The notes below the pieces were generated by a model. That model was not told the DNA's origin. It saw only the letters and a list, made by a program, of their open reading frames with translations, and made no database searches. Source: Microcebus murinus (taxonomy: Eukaryota > Chordata > Mammalia > Primates > Cheirogaleidae). Taken from it: a DNA stretch of 64,000 bases. The stretch is taken from contig NC_134109.1 of NCBI RefSeq assembly GCF_040939455.1, forward strand, positions 67,496,501-67,560,500, given 5' to 3'. Of this stretch, positions 11,401 to 22,954 are shown piece after piece. The translations under genes were made by a program, and so were the position numbers. The stretch's first letter is position 1; every line of letters begins with the position of its first letter.

Positions 11401-12277
11401 ATTATAATTTCTTTATCTCTTTGGGCTCCTATTTCCTCTTTTCAGAGGTCATTCTCCTTGTCAGAGAAGGTAAAACTAGTAAAACAAGTAGAAGTGCTTA
11501 TTTCATTTAATCATTAATTTAATACCACTCAGACCCAGAGGTAAAGCCATCCCTTCCATGTTGTGTTTTTATTTTCCCCTTTCTTCTAAATTCTTGTAAA
11601 CCTCTGCTCATTTGAATTTTTTTCTCCCTTATTCTATTTGTGTCTTTACCAGTTTTTAATCTTCAACATTCTTTGTTCCTTTTAAAATCAGAACTAATTA
11701 CAGAGTGACTAGTTTTTTTTTTTTTCCAGGTAGTTCTTCTCTTTTCCTTCTTTAAAATAGATTTTATGGTCAAACTAATTTAATTCTTAAAAAAAAAAAG
11801 TCTTACTTTCTTGACCCAACATCCATTTGAGAACTTATGAATATATTCTAATATTTTCTCTGGACATTTTGAAGGCTATCGTGATAGAATCTAGTGTATA
11901 TAATTGTCTGTACCTAGCCTTCACTTTTGAGATCATAAATTCTAAATTGCACTGGTTTATTTCTCCCAAGATCTCTGCAACTTCCATTTAATCAACCAAT
12001 TTAGATTCAGAAAAGAAGTTCTCTTCACATTATTTTATTTCATAGGAGATAACATTTGTCAGCAACCAAGTATAAGGCTCGTAATATGGTATGCTTTTAC
12101 TTAATGGAGACATCCAATATATTCTAGTATGATTAAAGTCCCCCATCACAGATATCCTTTATCTGTGCCAATATTTTAAATTCAGTATCAGAAATGTATT
12201 ATCAATTTCTTTCTCCCGATTAGGAAATCCATGTAGCTGTTAAAGGTAATTCATGTAGCTTTAGGTAAATCCATGTA
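11401..12277. other. AT-rich unassigned sequence with poly(T) and poly(A) runs
   Basis: A poly(T) run lies near 11714 and a poly(A) run near 11790. At about 12225-12284 an 8-mer 'atgtagct' recurs three times within similar ~20 bp units. No gene seen. Confidence 0.5.
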
Positions 12278-12545
12278 GCTGTTACCCAGTGATTAGGAAC
12301 ATAGGTTCTAGAGTCAGACCCTTAGATTCATATCTGTTTGACCACCTTGTAGGTGGACTGTGATGAGTAAAGTAGCCATATTTCATGTTCCAGTCTCCTT
12401 CTATATAAAAAGTTGTATAATAGCAATATACATATGTATGTATATATATATCTCACACGATTGTTAGAATAACTATATGAAACCATCTGTGTAGTGCTCC
12501 TGGCCTACAGCCTGGAACATAGGAAGAGCTCAATTAATGACATCT
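12278..12545 (+). mobile_element. MIR SINE with internal TA/TG microsatellite
   Basis: 'cagtgattaggaacataggt' and 'tctagagtcagacccttaga' at the start, and 'gcctggaacataggaagagc' then 'tcaattaatgacatctgttg' at the end, frame a MIR. Its middle is expanded by 'tacatatgtatgtatatata'. Confidence 0.7.
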
Positions 12546-13419
12546 GTTGTCAAATTACCCACCTTGTTTCCTCTAGGGTTTTCCTCATTGTAGCCATTTC
12601 ATTAGACATTTCATGAATTATGATGAACCCAAAAATTCAGTTAATTAATTTATATTCTCTATGACAAAAGTCAGTGGGAAATATTAGACATTTACACTAC
12701 TCTCAGATTCTTAACCACACAACCTCTGTTATACCTTATTGTTATTCTTTAAACTTTCTCACATAATCTCATTCTTTGTCAGTTGCATAATTCCATCCCA
12801 TAACTTCTCCAGACCTTCTTCTAAAGTAGAATCTCTAAACCATGTATGGTACCACCTATTACTATTATTTATTTTATTTGCTTTTTTCCTTTACATTATG
12901 ATTTTATTACCCCATCAAATAAAGTTATCAAGTTATTTCCACTTTAGACCCAGCTGTACCCTTTGGCCAATCTCCATTTGAGTTCTTAACTGATCTCATT
13001 TTTGTGGTACAAATAATAAACATTCAGTATTCTCATTCTTATTTTGTTACTTCATGATATCCTATCAACTCATGCAGTTTTTCCTAAATTTTTTTAGATA
13101 ACTTATATCTCTTAATTCAATTAGATATCACCATTTCCTCTAATTTAGTGGGATTCCCTTCCCTTTGGAACAATGTGTGTTCAACAGCTATTACCTACCT
13201 ATAATGATGTTAATTCTATGCTTATTCATAATTTATTATTTTACTTTGATAAAGGAGGAGATAAGTCATTAAATAAAGGATTTAAGTCATAGATACAACT
13301 TTGTCATGTGATAGAATATAATCGATGTCATGAGAAAAGTACAGGTACAGCAGTCTGAGTCTTGGGAGTAGGAAGACATTACTTGCACTTGGAGTATCAG
13401 GAAAGTTGTCTCATGTTGG
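12546..13419. other. Unassigned AT-rich sequence
   Basis: No repeat family or gene recognised. One chance frame (12739-12981). Confidence 0.5.
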
Positions 13420-13860
13420 ACGTTCCCCAAAAGCAGATCCTGAGACAAAGATTTGGGTACATTTATCTGGGCACACAAAAAGAGTAGAAATCCATATGAC
13501 AAAGGGAGGAGAGCCAATAAAGGATCCTTTAATAAGCAGGGTACTGATATGAGCAACTGGGGCTCAACCACATGAGGAAACCTCTGGGCGTGTTGAATAT
13601 GCCCCAGAGTCGTTGCAGTGAAAGATGAGGAAGCTGGGATGTTTATCTCAAAACTCCCATTCCTCCAGGTTGTTCCTGAAGTATTAACTCCATTTGCCTG
13701 GCAACCCGAAATCCCACCGATGGCCAGAGAACACCCTCTGGAGGGGACAGGAAGTTGAGAGAGGGCAGTGTTCAGAGAAACTGTCTTCGGGTTCTCCAAG
13801 TGGGTGTAGGGACCACAAGTGGGGCAATGCCAGCACATGCTACAGAATTCTTCACAGAGA
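13420..13860. mobile_element. Ancient LTR-like interspersed repeat
   Basis: 'ttccccaaaagcagatcctg', 'agacaaagatttgggtacat' and 'ttatctgggcacac' resemble an old mammalian repeat that begins with a 'cagaccctgagacaaggattcgggtgca..tttatttggga' type sequence. I think it is LTR-derived but cannot name the family. The longest frame of the window (183 codons, minus strand, 13287-13838) runs antisense through it. That frame has no domain, starts with a Cys/Pro/His-rich stretch and ends in repeat flank, so it is not called as a gene. Confidence 0.45.
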
Positions 13861-14289
13861 ATCAGTACCTGAGCAGAGCCTTAAAGAAAGAATAGGATGT
13901 GGCCTGTGGAGGGCAGGGGAATTTAAAGAAAGGAACAACCCAAAGGCACAGAGGCAAGTATAAAGGAATAGCAAATAATTCAGCAAAGCTGGACCTGTCC
14001 AGGGTCCCCATTCAGTCCTGCCTGAGAACAGCGCGGGGACTTTCTGTCCCCAGTGCTAATGCTCTACCACATGTCAGAAAGCACAGAAACAGGGTGGAGG
14101 TCCTATAGTGGCTGAGTTTGAGAAGGGCTTAGAATTCCGATCCTGGGAATTTAGGTTTTAGGTCCATAGTGTGACCAGAAAGTCCCTCTCCCCATCAGGG
14201 TCAGGAAGCCACACATTGTCTGACACCACAAGGAAAATCAAGCTTTCTTTTCCTTCTCAGTGACTTTAATAGAAAAAGAAGTATCTATG
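13861..14289. other. Unassigned sequence before L1
   Basis: Short overlapping frames only. May be the rest of the preceding LTR-like repeat. Confidence 0.4.
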
Positions 14290-15905
14290 TTCCTGAGACT
14301 AACATGTTCCCCAAAACGGATGCAAAGATGAATTTTCCAATGTTGGATCTTATATTGATATAAGCACAAACTCAGAGAAAAAATTGCAAATACCATATAA
14401 AAAAACTTTTCTGAATTTTATGAGAATAAATTGCTGGCACAAACTAACATATTTGAGAAGCTCAATGAATCCCAAAGTGGATAAACTCAGAGAAAATCAT
14501 GCCCAGACACATAATAATTAAACCATGGAAAACCAAAGGTAAGAAATCTTGAAAATAGCCAGAGAAAAGCAACACATTACCCATAGAGAATCAGTGATAG
14601 AAAAACTGCATATTTCCCATGAGAAATCATGAGGGCTAGAAAAGAGTGGAAATGACGTCTTTTAAGTGCTAGGAACACGAACACACACACACACACACGT
14701 ATTATTCCAAAATTCTATATTCAGTGAAAATATCCTTCAGGAATAAAGGTGAAATAAAAACATTCTCAGATGAAGAAATGCTAAGAGAATTTGTCACCAG
14801 CAGACCTGCCATAAAAGAAATGTTAAAGCAAGTTTATCAACTGAAGAGAAATGTTATCATATTTGGGTACATATAATATATACTTTTTCTTCTATTACAT
14901 TCTTTATAATATGTGTGACTCTTGAAAGAAAAAAATTATAACATTATCTGGAGGGGGAGGAGCCTAAATATTCAGATGTAACATAAATGATAAGTATAAT
15001 ATAAAGGAGAATATACAGGAAATATATGGTTGTCAGGCTTCTACATTTTACTTGAAGTGGTAAAATGTTAATTATACAGACTAGAAAGTTAAGTATGTAC
15101 ATCATAATCTCTAGAGCAACACTAAAACTTAATACAAAAAGATTTTTCAAAAAGCTAATGAATTAAAATGGAATACTAAGAAATATTCAGGCAACCTAAA
15201 AGAGAACATTTAGATACTAGCAAAAAGCCCAAATTCAGAGAGAACAAACAGAAAGGTAAAAAAACAAAACAAAAAAAAGAATAGACTTAAATATACACAT
15301 ATCAATAACTACCTTGAGTATAAATGATTTAAATGCACCAATTAAAAGATAATCCGACTGAATTTAAAAAAAGACCAAACTATTATATATGCCATCTACA
15401 AAAAAAAAGAAATTAATCATAATTATATTATAAAAGTATAGAAAAAGATACAATGTAAACACTAATTGAAACAAAGCTTCACTGGCTGTAGTAGCATGAG
15501 AAAAATGTAGATTTCATAATGAAGAAAACTGCCAGTGATAAAGGTAAGCATTACACAGTGATAAAAGAGCCAATTCACTAAGATGACATAACTTAAATGT
15601 ATATACACCTAACTATAGAGAGCTTGAAATTTATGAAGCAAAAACTGATAGAACAGAAAGGAAAAATAGATAAATCTGCAACTATTCTTACAGACTCTCT
15701 TCTCACTCTTTACATGTAACTGAGTACTAAATAGATTCATAATCACACCAAGGAATTAGAAGACCTGAGAAACATTATCAGACAACTTGACGGTGATCTT
15801 CGTGGAACACTTGACCTACATATAGCAGAATACACACTATTTCAAGTGTACATGTGATGTTCCCTAAGATAGGCATATTCTGGGCTGTATTTGGAAATTA
15901 AACAA
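14290..15905 (+). mobile_element. Ancient L1 (L1M-type): ORF1 3' part to start of ORF2
   Basis: The first half matches the ORF1 3' end of old L1s: 'ccaaaattctatattcagtg', 'ccttcaggaataaaggtgaa', 'gcagacctgccataaaagaa'. After an inter-ORF stretch, the start of ORF2 (endonuclease region) is recognisable: 'ataactaccttgagtataaa', 'cagtgataaaagagccaatt', 'atgaagcaaaaactgataga' and 'agcagaatacacactatttc'. All frames are broken by many stops. It ends at about 'aggcatattctgggctgta' without a 3' UTR or poly(A), so this is an internal fragment. An (AC)9 microsatellite lies within it. Confidence 0.85.
14681..14698. repeat. (AC)9 microsatellite
   Basis: Nine uninterrupted AC units, inside the ORF1 relic of the ancient L1, so younger than the L1. 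Confidence 0.95.
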
Positions 15906-15909
15906 CACT

Positions 15910-16700
15910 CTTCTAATTTCTCTGCTCACCTCTTTGATATGTTTCACATACATGATGTGGGGCAGAGTGAGCACAGCTGCTTAAAGAGACTATCGAGGAT
16001 TAAGTGACTAACTTGAAACGACTTAAATTTTAACCTCGTATTTGCTACTGATCTAAAATGTAACATTTCCTAGTGTATCAATCCTACAAGTATGAATTCA
16101 TATTAAAATAGATGGACTACAGCCAGAGAAAACAAGCAAAAACCTTGGAATTAAAGTGTGTATGTATTTTAAGTATGAGTGATAAAGTATTATCTATTCA
16201 TTAAAGATGCCCATTCTACTTGGATATACCGTTGCTTATAAAACGAGTTACTTTGGGTACTTGAAGGTAATTACAATCCTGGTATTCAGAAACTATCACT
16301 TAATCCATGTGGCTTCAAATGAGAGAATTTTATTACAGTCATCTGGACTATAGTTACTACTCTTTCTGAACATCATGATCCTCTATTGCATACCCTGTTG
16401 TACTGACTCCCCTTCAGCACGTCAGGCTGCCATTAACACAGTACCCCTTCTTGATTAATAACTAAAGAAGCTTAGAATGTATTTTATCATCTTCAGCTTC
16501 CTGGTGTTTGTCAAATACTCTTGTTTTACAAGAAGTAGTTTTCTTGTAGGGCTGTGAGTGTGTCTGCATAATTTTTCATCAAGGCAATAATGTAGGATCC
16601 TAAATCACAAGCATTCTTTGCAAGTCCCTTAAGTGTGGTGTAATTTGGAACCAGCAATCCATTTCAAATTCAGAAAATTAAAGGGGAAATAGCCAAGCAC
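15910..16700. other. Repeat-poor unassigned sequence
   Basis: First part of a ~3.9 kb run in which I recognise no transposon. No coding frame. Character resembles the conserved-looking blocks that follow. Confidence 0.45.
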
Positions 16701-17830
16701 GAGTTAGAGGAGCAGGCCTGACTCCCACACCTGCAATTTCAACCAAATGACACAAAATGCCAAGCCATTATTCTTCCAATTTAGCTTCCTCAGCTTTCAT
16801 GTTCAAAACCAAATTCATTCTAAAAGTAATCAAATCAGATAAGAACTACGGACAGGGGTGGGGGTGGGAGGAGGAATGCTAATGATGCAGCCGGGAGGAA
16901 ACAGTTGGAGGATTCTGGTGTTTTAACATTCGGGTTATTTTACAGAGCATATTTTAAAATGATTTTTCCAGGTTAGTTTAATTGGAGTATCAGAAATCCT
17001 TTCATCTATTTTGACAATTGAAATGATGATGTGCAGGCTGCACCGTGTTTATACTGTTAGAGGTGGGAACATCCATATTGATGCTCCAGCTTCTGAAAAT
17101 GTAAAAGGACAGGAGCAGCTAAAGGCCGATTAGCCATGGAGAACATTAGCTTCGATACTTCTTAGACAGAGCCAGACATTACGTCAAGCATGACAACCCA
17201 CTCTAGCATAAAAGTATTAGCGGCCTCCAAGTCTCAGGCTTACCCTTAAGTTATTTCATTAAAATACAAAATCATGTTGACCTAATTTTTTGACAGGTTT
17301 CGAAGAGAGCAAAGATTCCCTTTCTTGCTGAACCTCCCTTTCTCCCTCTCCATCCTGCCATAACTCTGGGGAGCTTGCCAGTTTCAAGTCATTGCAGAGC
17401 GCCAATCCCTTTTATTTTAATCAAGGTAGAAGCTCCGGCTTTAAATGCTTTCTTCCCTCATCTTCAAACATGTATGCTGAGGCTCTTCATTGGCATGAGA
17501 ACTTTCAATAGCAGTAACTCTTAATGTCCTTGGGGAGAAGAGAGCTGCTCAGCATTCAGTGGAGAAGCCGGAACCGCCTGGATCGGTCTCATTATGTAGG
17601 CCATATGCAATAAGCCACAGTACCTAACAGCTGCTGGTGGTAGGATTAAGGGGAAAATATTTAATTTGATGCAGAAGCACGTGCGTGTGATTTCAGCTGT
17701 AGCTCTTACCTGCTCCCTAGGGTGTGTGTTAGATATATGGTATAACGCAGAAATCATTTAATTGTGTCAACACAATGTTAGGATGTTTGTTTAAAGTAAA
17801 AATTAGTTTTTGCAGCATAAATTGATTAGT
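16700..17830. promoter_or_regulatory. Candidate conserved non-coding element cluster
   Basis: About 1.1 kb without any recognisable repeat, with balanced composition and many short motif-like words. These include 'aatgctaatgatgcag', 'tgacaattgaaatgatgatg', an E-box 'cacgtg' near 17680, a 'cagctg' near 17630, and an inverted repeat 'attgtgtcaacacaat' (17761-17776). No frame longer than 78 codons. This is how developmental enhancers often look, but conservation is inferred from texture, not measured. Confidence 0.35.
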
Positions 17831-19800
17831 TGACAGGCTATTTGACTGTCACAGAGGCTACTGGATACAAAGAAAAAATTGGCTTGGTTAATCTGAGCAA
17901 AGGGGAACAACTCCTTTGGGATCAGGGGAAATACAAGCAATGTAAATTCGGATTAGTCTTTGTGTTCTGTAAATCAATAAAACAACAGGGAAGTGTGGAG
18001 AATAGGCTAGATCATCTATCAAACTGGTTTTTATTGTGTTTCTATTTCTATCCCTAGTAAACATGTTCCTTCAGTTTCCCGTGAATAAAAGCATTTGACA
18101 AAGGAATAAAAATGGACCGGAGTTCACTGTAGATGCAGTGCCAATGACAAAGAGGAGGGGCTGGGGGAGGTGGCAAGTAAAGATGAGAATCAGAAAGGCT
18201 GCTTCCTGCAATCTCAAAGCTAGATCATTCTAAAATTCTCAGGTGACAGGTGGTGAAAGTGAAGATAGATTTTGTGTATCTACTGCAATGAAGACTGCAC
18301 CTTATGCAGAATACTAATGAAGAGGTTTTTTTTTTTTTTTTTAAGGCAACCACATTGTCTTAACAGGTTTTAAGAGAAATAGAAGTGCACGAATGCACCT
18401 ACACAAAAGAAATCGGTTAAGAAGGTTTATGTAGCAACCAAGATTTCTCCCTACCAATCGTTTTCAATCACAGAATAATATGCTGAAATAAGAAAACACT
18501 AATTTTGTGGCCCAGTGAAGGGCCTGGCTCCTTTTAAACAGAGCTCTTATTCTTTAAGACCTTTTTAGAGACAAGTATTTCACCTGATTGCTTTAATTGA
18601 GGGAAATCCTTTTATCTGTGTAGACAGTTTGCATTGTCATTGTGTTTTACCTTTTGGTGCATGCAGAATCCCATTTTAAGACCGCCCACCCCAAGCTACA
18701 CAGTGCACTGAGATACTGCAGAAAATAAGGGAGAGAAAATGCAGGTTTTAGAACTGAGGAGCAGCACGTTATATTGCAGCAGTAGAGGCGGGTGAGGCAG
18801 AGCGGTACAAATCTTCCCTTCCGAGTGTTTGAAAGATGGGGGTGTCTTTGTGGCATTATCTTCCCAGGTGCCCCAGATGGCACAGTGTACTTCTAATGGA
18901 AAACCATTCATCTGGCCCTGGCTCTGTACGTGTTGTACATCACGATGGTTCATGGAGGAAACGAGCTCAGACAGCTTAAGCAGAAGGCGCAGAGCATGTG
19001 GTTGTGAAGGTATAATGGACGAGAGGCACAAAAGGGCAGGCGAATGAGTCAGAGACAGAGAAGGGGAGAAGAAGGCTGTTATTTCTGTGTAATTCCCCAG
19101 GATCCACTCCTGCTTGGGTTTGCGGTGAGAAAAAAACAATTCAATTTGAAGGTGGCTCGGGGTAAATGAACCAGGGAATTGAGCTGCTGGAATCTAATTA
19201 GGGACCCCCCAAATTACTACTACCTGCCCAGCAGAAAAGTCAAATGGCTACACCAGCCAAAAAAGGTAAGGGAAGTTGGCAGAATAAGCAGTCCAGAAGG
19301 AGGTTTGCAAACCTTCCAGATTCTATGTCTAAAACTCTTAGAAATGATTTTTTTTTTAATGCTAATGCCATGGACATAGAAGAATACAAAGCATAAAATA
19401 CAGGCAAGGGAAGGGTAGGTATAGGAACTCGAGATGTGAAAATCTCATATCTCCACCTACTCTAGGGAAAGACGATACCCTGGTATCCCCATCTTCTTCC
19501 TCAAGACAGAGCTCCTTAAAGGGAAGCTCCATAAAAACGAGGACCTATCTCCCTCTTTCATTGATTAAAGCAAACTACCCAAGCCATGCAGGCAGAGATG
19601 GTCAATGCTATTAGAAACCACAATAGGAGTGAAGGTGGATGGGAATGGGGCAGCAGGATTGGCCCTCTGAGGTTGCCACTTGTATCCTGGCATCATGATG
19701 TTCAAGTCAACTTTCTGATATCTGGTTATTCAAAGGTGATGTACCTTCGGACCTTATGTTTTCTTCTTGAGGAGAAATACAGCAGGATCTCTGAACATGA
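17831..19800. other. Repeat-poor non-coding sequence
   Basis: No transposon seen apart from an isolated T-run at about 18326-18342. The minus-strand frames of 147 and 78 codons (18647-19139) overlap each other and an opposite-strand 72-codon frame, with no recognised domain. Parts (18360-18640) resemble conserved non-coding DNA. Confidence 0.4.
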
Positions 19801-19804
19801 TCTG

Positions 19805-19975
19805 GGAGAAATGGAACTGGACTTGGAGTCAAGATATCTAATACAGACCTGACATTCCCACTAATCTATATAACTTTGGAAAACTATTTTGAATTATCAT
19901 TTTAAGCTCTTTTCAAAAAAAAAAAAAAAGGAGTTAGAATTTTAAGATCTATTGTAGCTTCTAAATCTGAGGATC
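19805..19975 (+). mobile_element. MIR-like SINE, diverged, with A-run
   Basis: 'actggacttggagtcaagat' and 'tataactttggaaaactatt' recall the MIR '(g)actctggagtcag..tgaccttgggcaagtta' order. The 3' half ends 'atctattgtagcttctaaat', as in MIR-related elements. A poly(A) run near 19916-19929 interrupts it. Confidence 0.45.
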
Positions 19976-20460
19976 CCCAAATAAAAGCCCATTTTTGCAG
20001 TGTTTTCTCCATTAAATATAGGCCCACTTTGGTACAAAAGACATGAAATTAACCCCTGGAACAATAAAAGACCCAGCAGCTGCTGTTACATTTGAAATTG
20101 ATTTCCTGGCTCATACTTCAAACCTTTATTTGAATACAACAAATCAAAATTTACATAAAAGGCAAATTGTGCTTTTATTTACTGTGTGATTATCACCACT
20201 GCAACTGCTGATTTCTCCCCAAAGCCTTGTAACTACAGTTGCCTAGATTTCATGCAGATCCCTGAGGGCAGAAGAGAGCCAATAAATCCAAAGGAAATAC
20301 GTGAAACAGAATACGTTACCCTTGTCTGCTTTAGCCAGGAATGTAAAATTTACATTTCAAGATGTCAATTAAATGAGCAGCTACAGTTTCCCCCCACTGA
20401 ATAAAGGAGACTCACACTGCATGTTGTACAGAAACAGTAATAGAACACATTAGCAAAAAA
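19976..20460. promoter_or_regulatory. Candidate conserved non-coding segment
   Basis: Repeat-free stretch with homeobox-like and palindromic words, including the near-perfect inverted repeat 'atgtaaaatttacat' (7-bp arms, 1-bp centre) at 20341-20355. The 72-codon frame at 20186-20404 has no recognised domain. Regulatory role is inference only. Confidence 0.25.
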
Positions 20461-21399
20461 AAAATTTAGCTAATCATAGCATACTTGAATAGAAAAAACC
20501 AATATCAACTATGTCTATGCCTTAATATGGGGTTGTCATTTATGTTAATCCCAAACTGGTGTCCCTGTCACTTAACGCATGTTCAGATGGCTTTCTAGCA
20601 CCATCAGTGGGAGTGAGCTCAGGGAATTGGAATTTATTTTATTACCAGTCTAAGCTAAGCATACTTGAGAAAAACTTGTAACAGGAAAAGGTATGATTCA
20701 TCCCCAAAACAAATAAAAATGTTTGAAGTTTATCCATTCTTTGAATGAATAATTGAGAGTTTGTCATACAAAATAGTATGTGCTGACACTTTGGAAAATG
20801 ACAATGTGACTTCTCCTTTACAAAAGTTTTTTCTTGTTCCTTAATTTAAAGCAACCAAAGTGGGGTTGGAAGTCACTAGTGGTTCAATAAAACTTGAATG
20901 ATCTGGGTGATCGCAACTGACACATACCATTGTTCTCCATCCTATTAACTAATAAGTCAGTCTTTCCCTTCCTGTGACTCTTGCAGTTAATAAAGTGGCT
21001 CATTTAGTTGTCACTGGAACAATGTAAGTGAAAAGACTAGATTTAGAGAGCAGGGCAGCAGCAAGTGCAAGACTCAGGAGCACAACCCACATCATCTCCA
21101 CCCCATCATAGAGCAGAGAGCAGATCAAAGCTGCCTCCTGGGGGCATTCCTTCTGATTTGTAGGTTTACTTTGTAATCAATGCAGACAGAATTTTTTTTT
21201 CCCCTTTAAAAGCCTTTCTTGTGCTCATTCCAGTACCAAGCTAGCAGACATTCAGGACCAGTGCAAAATTTCTAGTTTTCCTACCAATATATCCCTCTTT
21301 TCCACCTCTACCTCAGTCCCTTAGGCCCTTTGAAAAAACAAAAAAATAGCAACTAAATCTAGAACTGTGTCTATACAAATCCAAAAATATAGTTTGTCT
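20461..21399. other. Unassigned AT-rich sequence
   Basis: No repeat family or coding frame seen. Confidence 0.5.
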
Positions 21400-21765
21400 A
21401 ATACTGAAGTCACTTTATGCTGTAATTATTCGTACATGCGCATAATTGATTACATCAGCTCTTCGAAGAGATTTGGTGAGAAAGGGATTGCTCACTTAAG
21501 AAGTGGTCATCCAATCCAATTAGCTTAATCATTTGACCTTAACCAGCATGATTCAGTTATTTGAATCATGAAGCAGCCAGATTGGATTAGGCATTTTCAT
21601 ATTGATCTTTTTTCTCTGTGATTAACTTTAATGATGACATAAATAACAAATGTGATACAAAAAAATGGATGAGCTGGTGACTTTCTGAAGAATTCCTGTT
21701 TTTGAGGGTGACCAATGATTACTCTGAGTAATAAATCCAATTGAAAAATTGATTAAGGATTTCTA
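21400..21765. promoter_or_regulatory. Candidate enhancer-like element with palindromes
   Basis: No repeat and no open frame. It is dense in TAAT/ATTA homeobox cores ('tgtaattatt', 'cataattgattaca', 'ccaattagcttaatca', 'ttggattagg') and has a nuclear-receptor half-site-like 'tgacctt'. It also contains a perfect 12-bp palindrome 'ctcttcgaagag' (21459-21470) and an inverted repeat with 9-bp perfect arms 'catgattca'/'tgaatcatg' around a 6-bp spacer (21547-21570). Typical of developmental enhancers, but this rests on motif texture alone. Confidence 0.4.
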
Positions 21766-21774
21766 AGCTCAACA

Positions 21775-22020
21775 TGCTGTCTTAGACACTGAAGAACACA
21801 AGATGACTCAGACCTAGTTCCTCACCTCAAGTGCTCGATCTTAAGCAGAAGAAATGTAAACAGGTATTCATACTGCAAAGAATACAATGTGCTAAATAAT
21901 GTTGCAATAATAAGTAATGAGAGCAATTAATTCTAAGAAAGAAATGATTGGGATGGGCCTTGGAAAGTGAGAAAAATAATTTGGGGTAGAAAAATGAAAG
22001 GCCTTCAGGGCCAGCCAGGT
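21775..22020 (+). mobile_element. L2 fragment
   Basis: 'tcttagacactgaagaacac', 'cctagttcctcacctcaagt' and 'gtgctaaataatgttgcaat' follow the L2 3' order ('ctagg..ctggggatac...gtccctgccctcaagg...'). Confidence 0.55.
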
Positions 22021-22950
22021 GACAAAGAAGATCAAGAAAGTTAGAGCCTGTGGCAAACTGTACCATCACTGCCCCCCAGCAGTATTTAAAAGTCAATTTT
22101 AAAATGTCTTGGCAAACCAAATTATAACTGTGGGTCTGGTTTGGCCTTCTTTGGTCATATGTACATTTAGTTAGAAACAGAATGATCAAGAAAGCATTGT
22201 ATGATAAAGAAGCGAACTGGCCAAGTGCCAGGTACTGTCTGCTCCCTGTCATCCTCCTCTCTCTCAGCCCATTTTCAATCTTAATCCTGTAACCTCTGGC
22301 ATTTAGATCAAAGGATTGAGCCCTCCCACACTGGGACCCATCATTCAAATTTATTTCCTAGTGGTTCTGGTTTTGCTGCCTTAGAGATAACAACAGAATT
22401 TCACCCTGAACTCATGCCCCCTCTTGGTATCCCAGACTTTGGAACAGAATTCCTAATGTATTCCCAATCTTAGATCCCTAGGTTTGTAATTGGCCAGCCA
22501 TCCAATCCAGCCCAGCCAGTTACCATAGACCCTCCAGAATTAGCGTTCAGCTTTGTCCTTGTCTCTCCTCCACACACAAAACCTGAGGTGCTGCCTCAAG
22601 TCCTAGCCCAAGGAAGTGAATGCTGCCACCTGCTGGCATTTTCTCTCTCGCACCAACTGCAGTAAATCTCAATTTCTGAACACCTGGTGGTGCTGGGTTT
22701 TCCACTGTTGTGCTTCAGCAGACATCAGGATGTACATATCCTTAGCACCTCCTATGGCTGCTTGCCAGGACCACCTGATTGTTTGCTGGCATATACTATG
22801 GCCCTCTGACTCAATCTCCCCAGCATCTACAGCAAGCCCATCCCAGCAGAGCTCTAGGACTCAGCCCTTTCTTCTTTAGATCCATTCTTCTCTTGTTCAC
22901 AGAGATTAGATGAGGTGTTCTCTGAGGTATGATGAAACTTGCTCTATTCA
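22021..22950. other. Unassigned sequence
   Basis: 22250-22870 is GC-moderate and may be a decayed repeat I cannot name. A 173-codon minus-strand frame (21827-22348) starts here and runs into the L2 fragment, with no domain, and is rejected as a gene. Confidence 0.45.
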
Positions 22951-22954
22951 AAAC

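Noticed and set aside
18647..19139. 147- and 78-codon minus-strand frames
   Set aside because: Overlapping frames in the same region with an opposite-strand frame as well. No domain, and composition is not protein-like.
21827..22348. 173-codon minus-strand frame
   Set aside because: No recognisable domain or splice structure, and it overlaps an L2 fragment.
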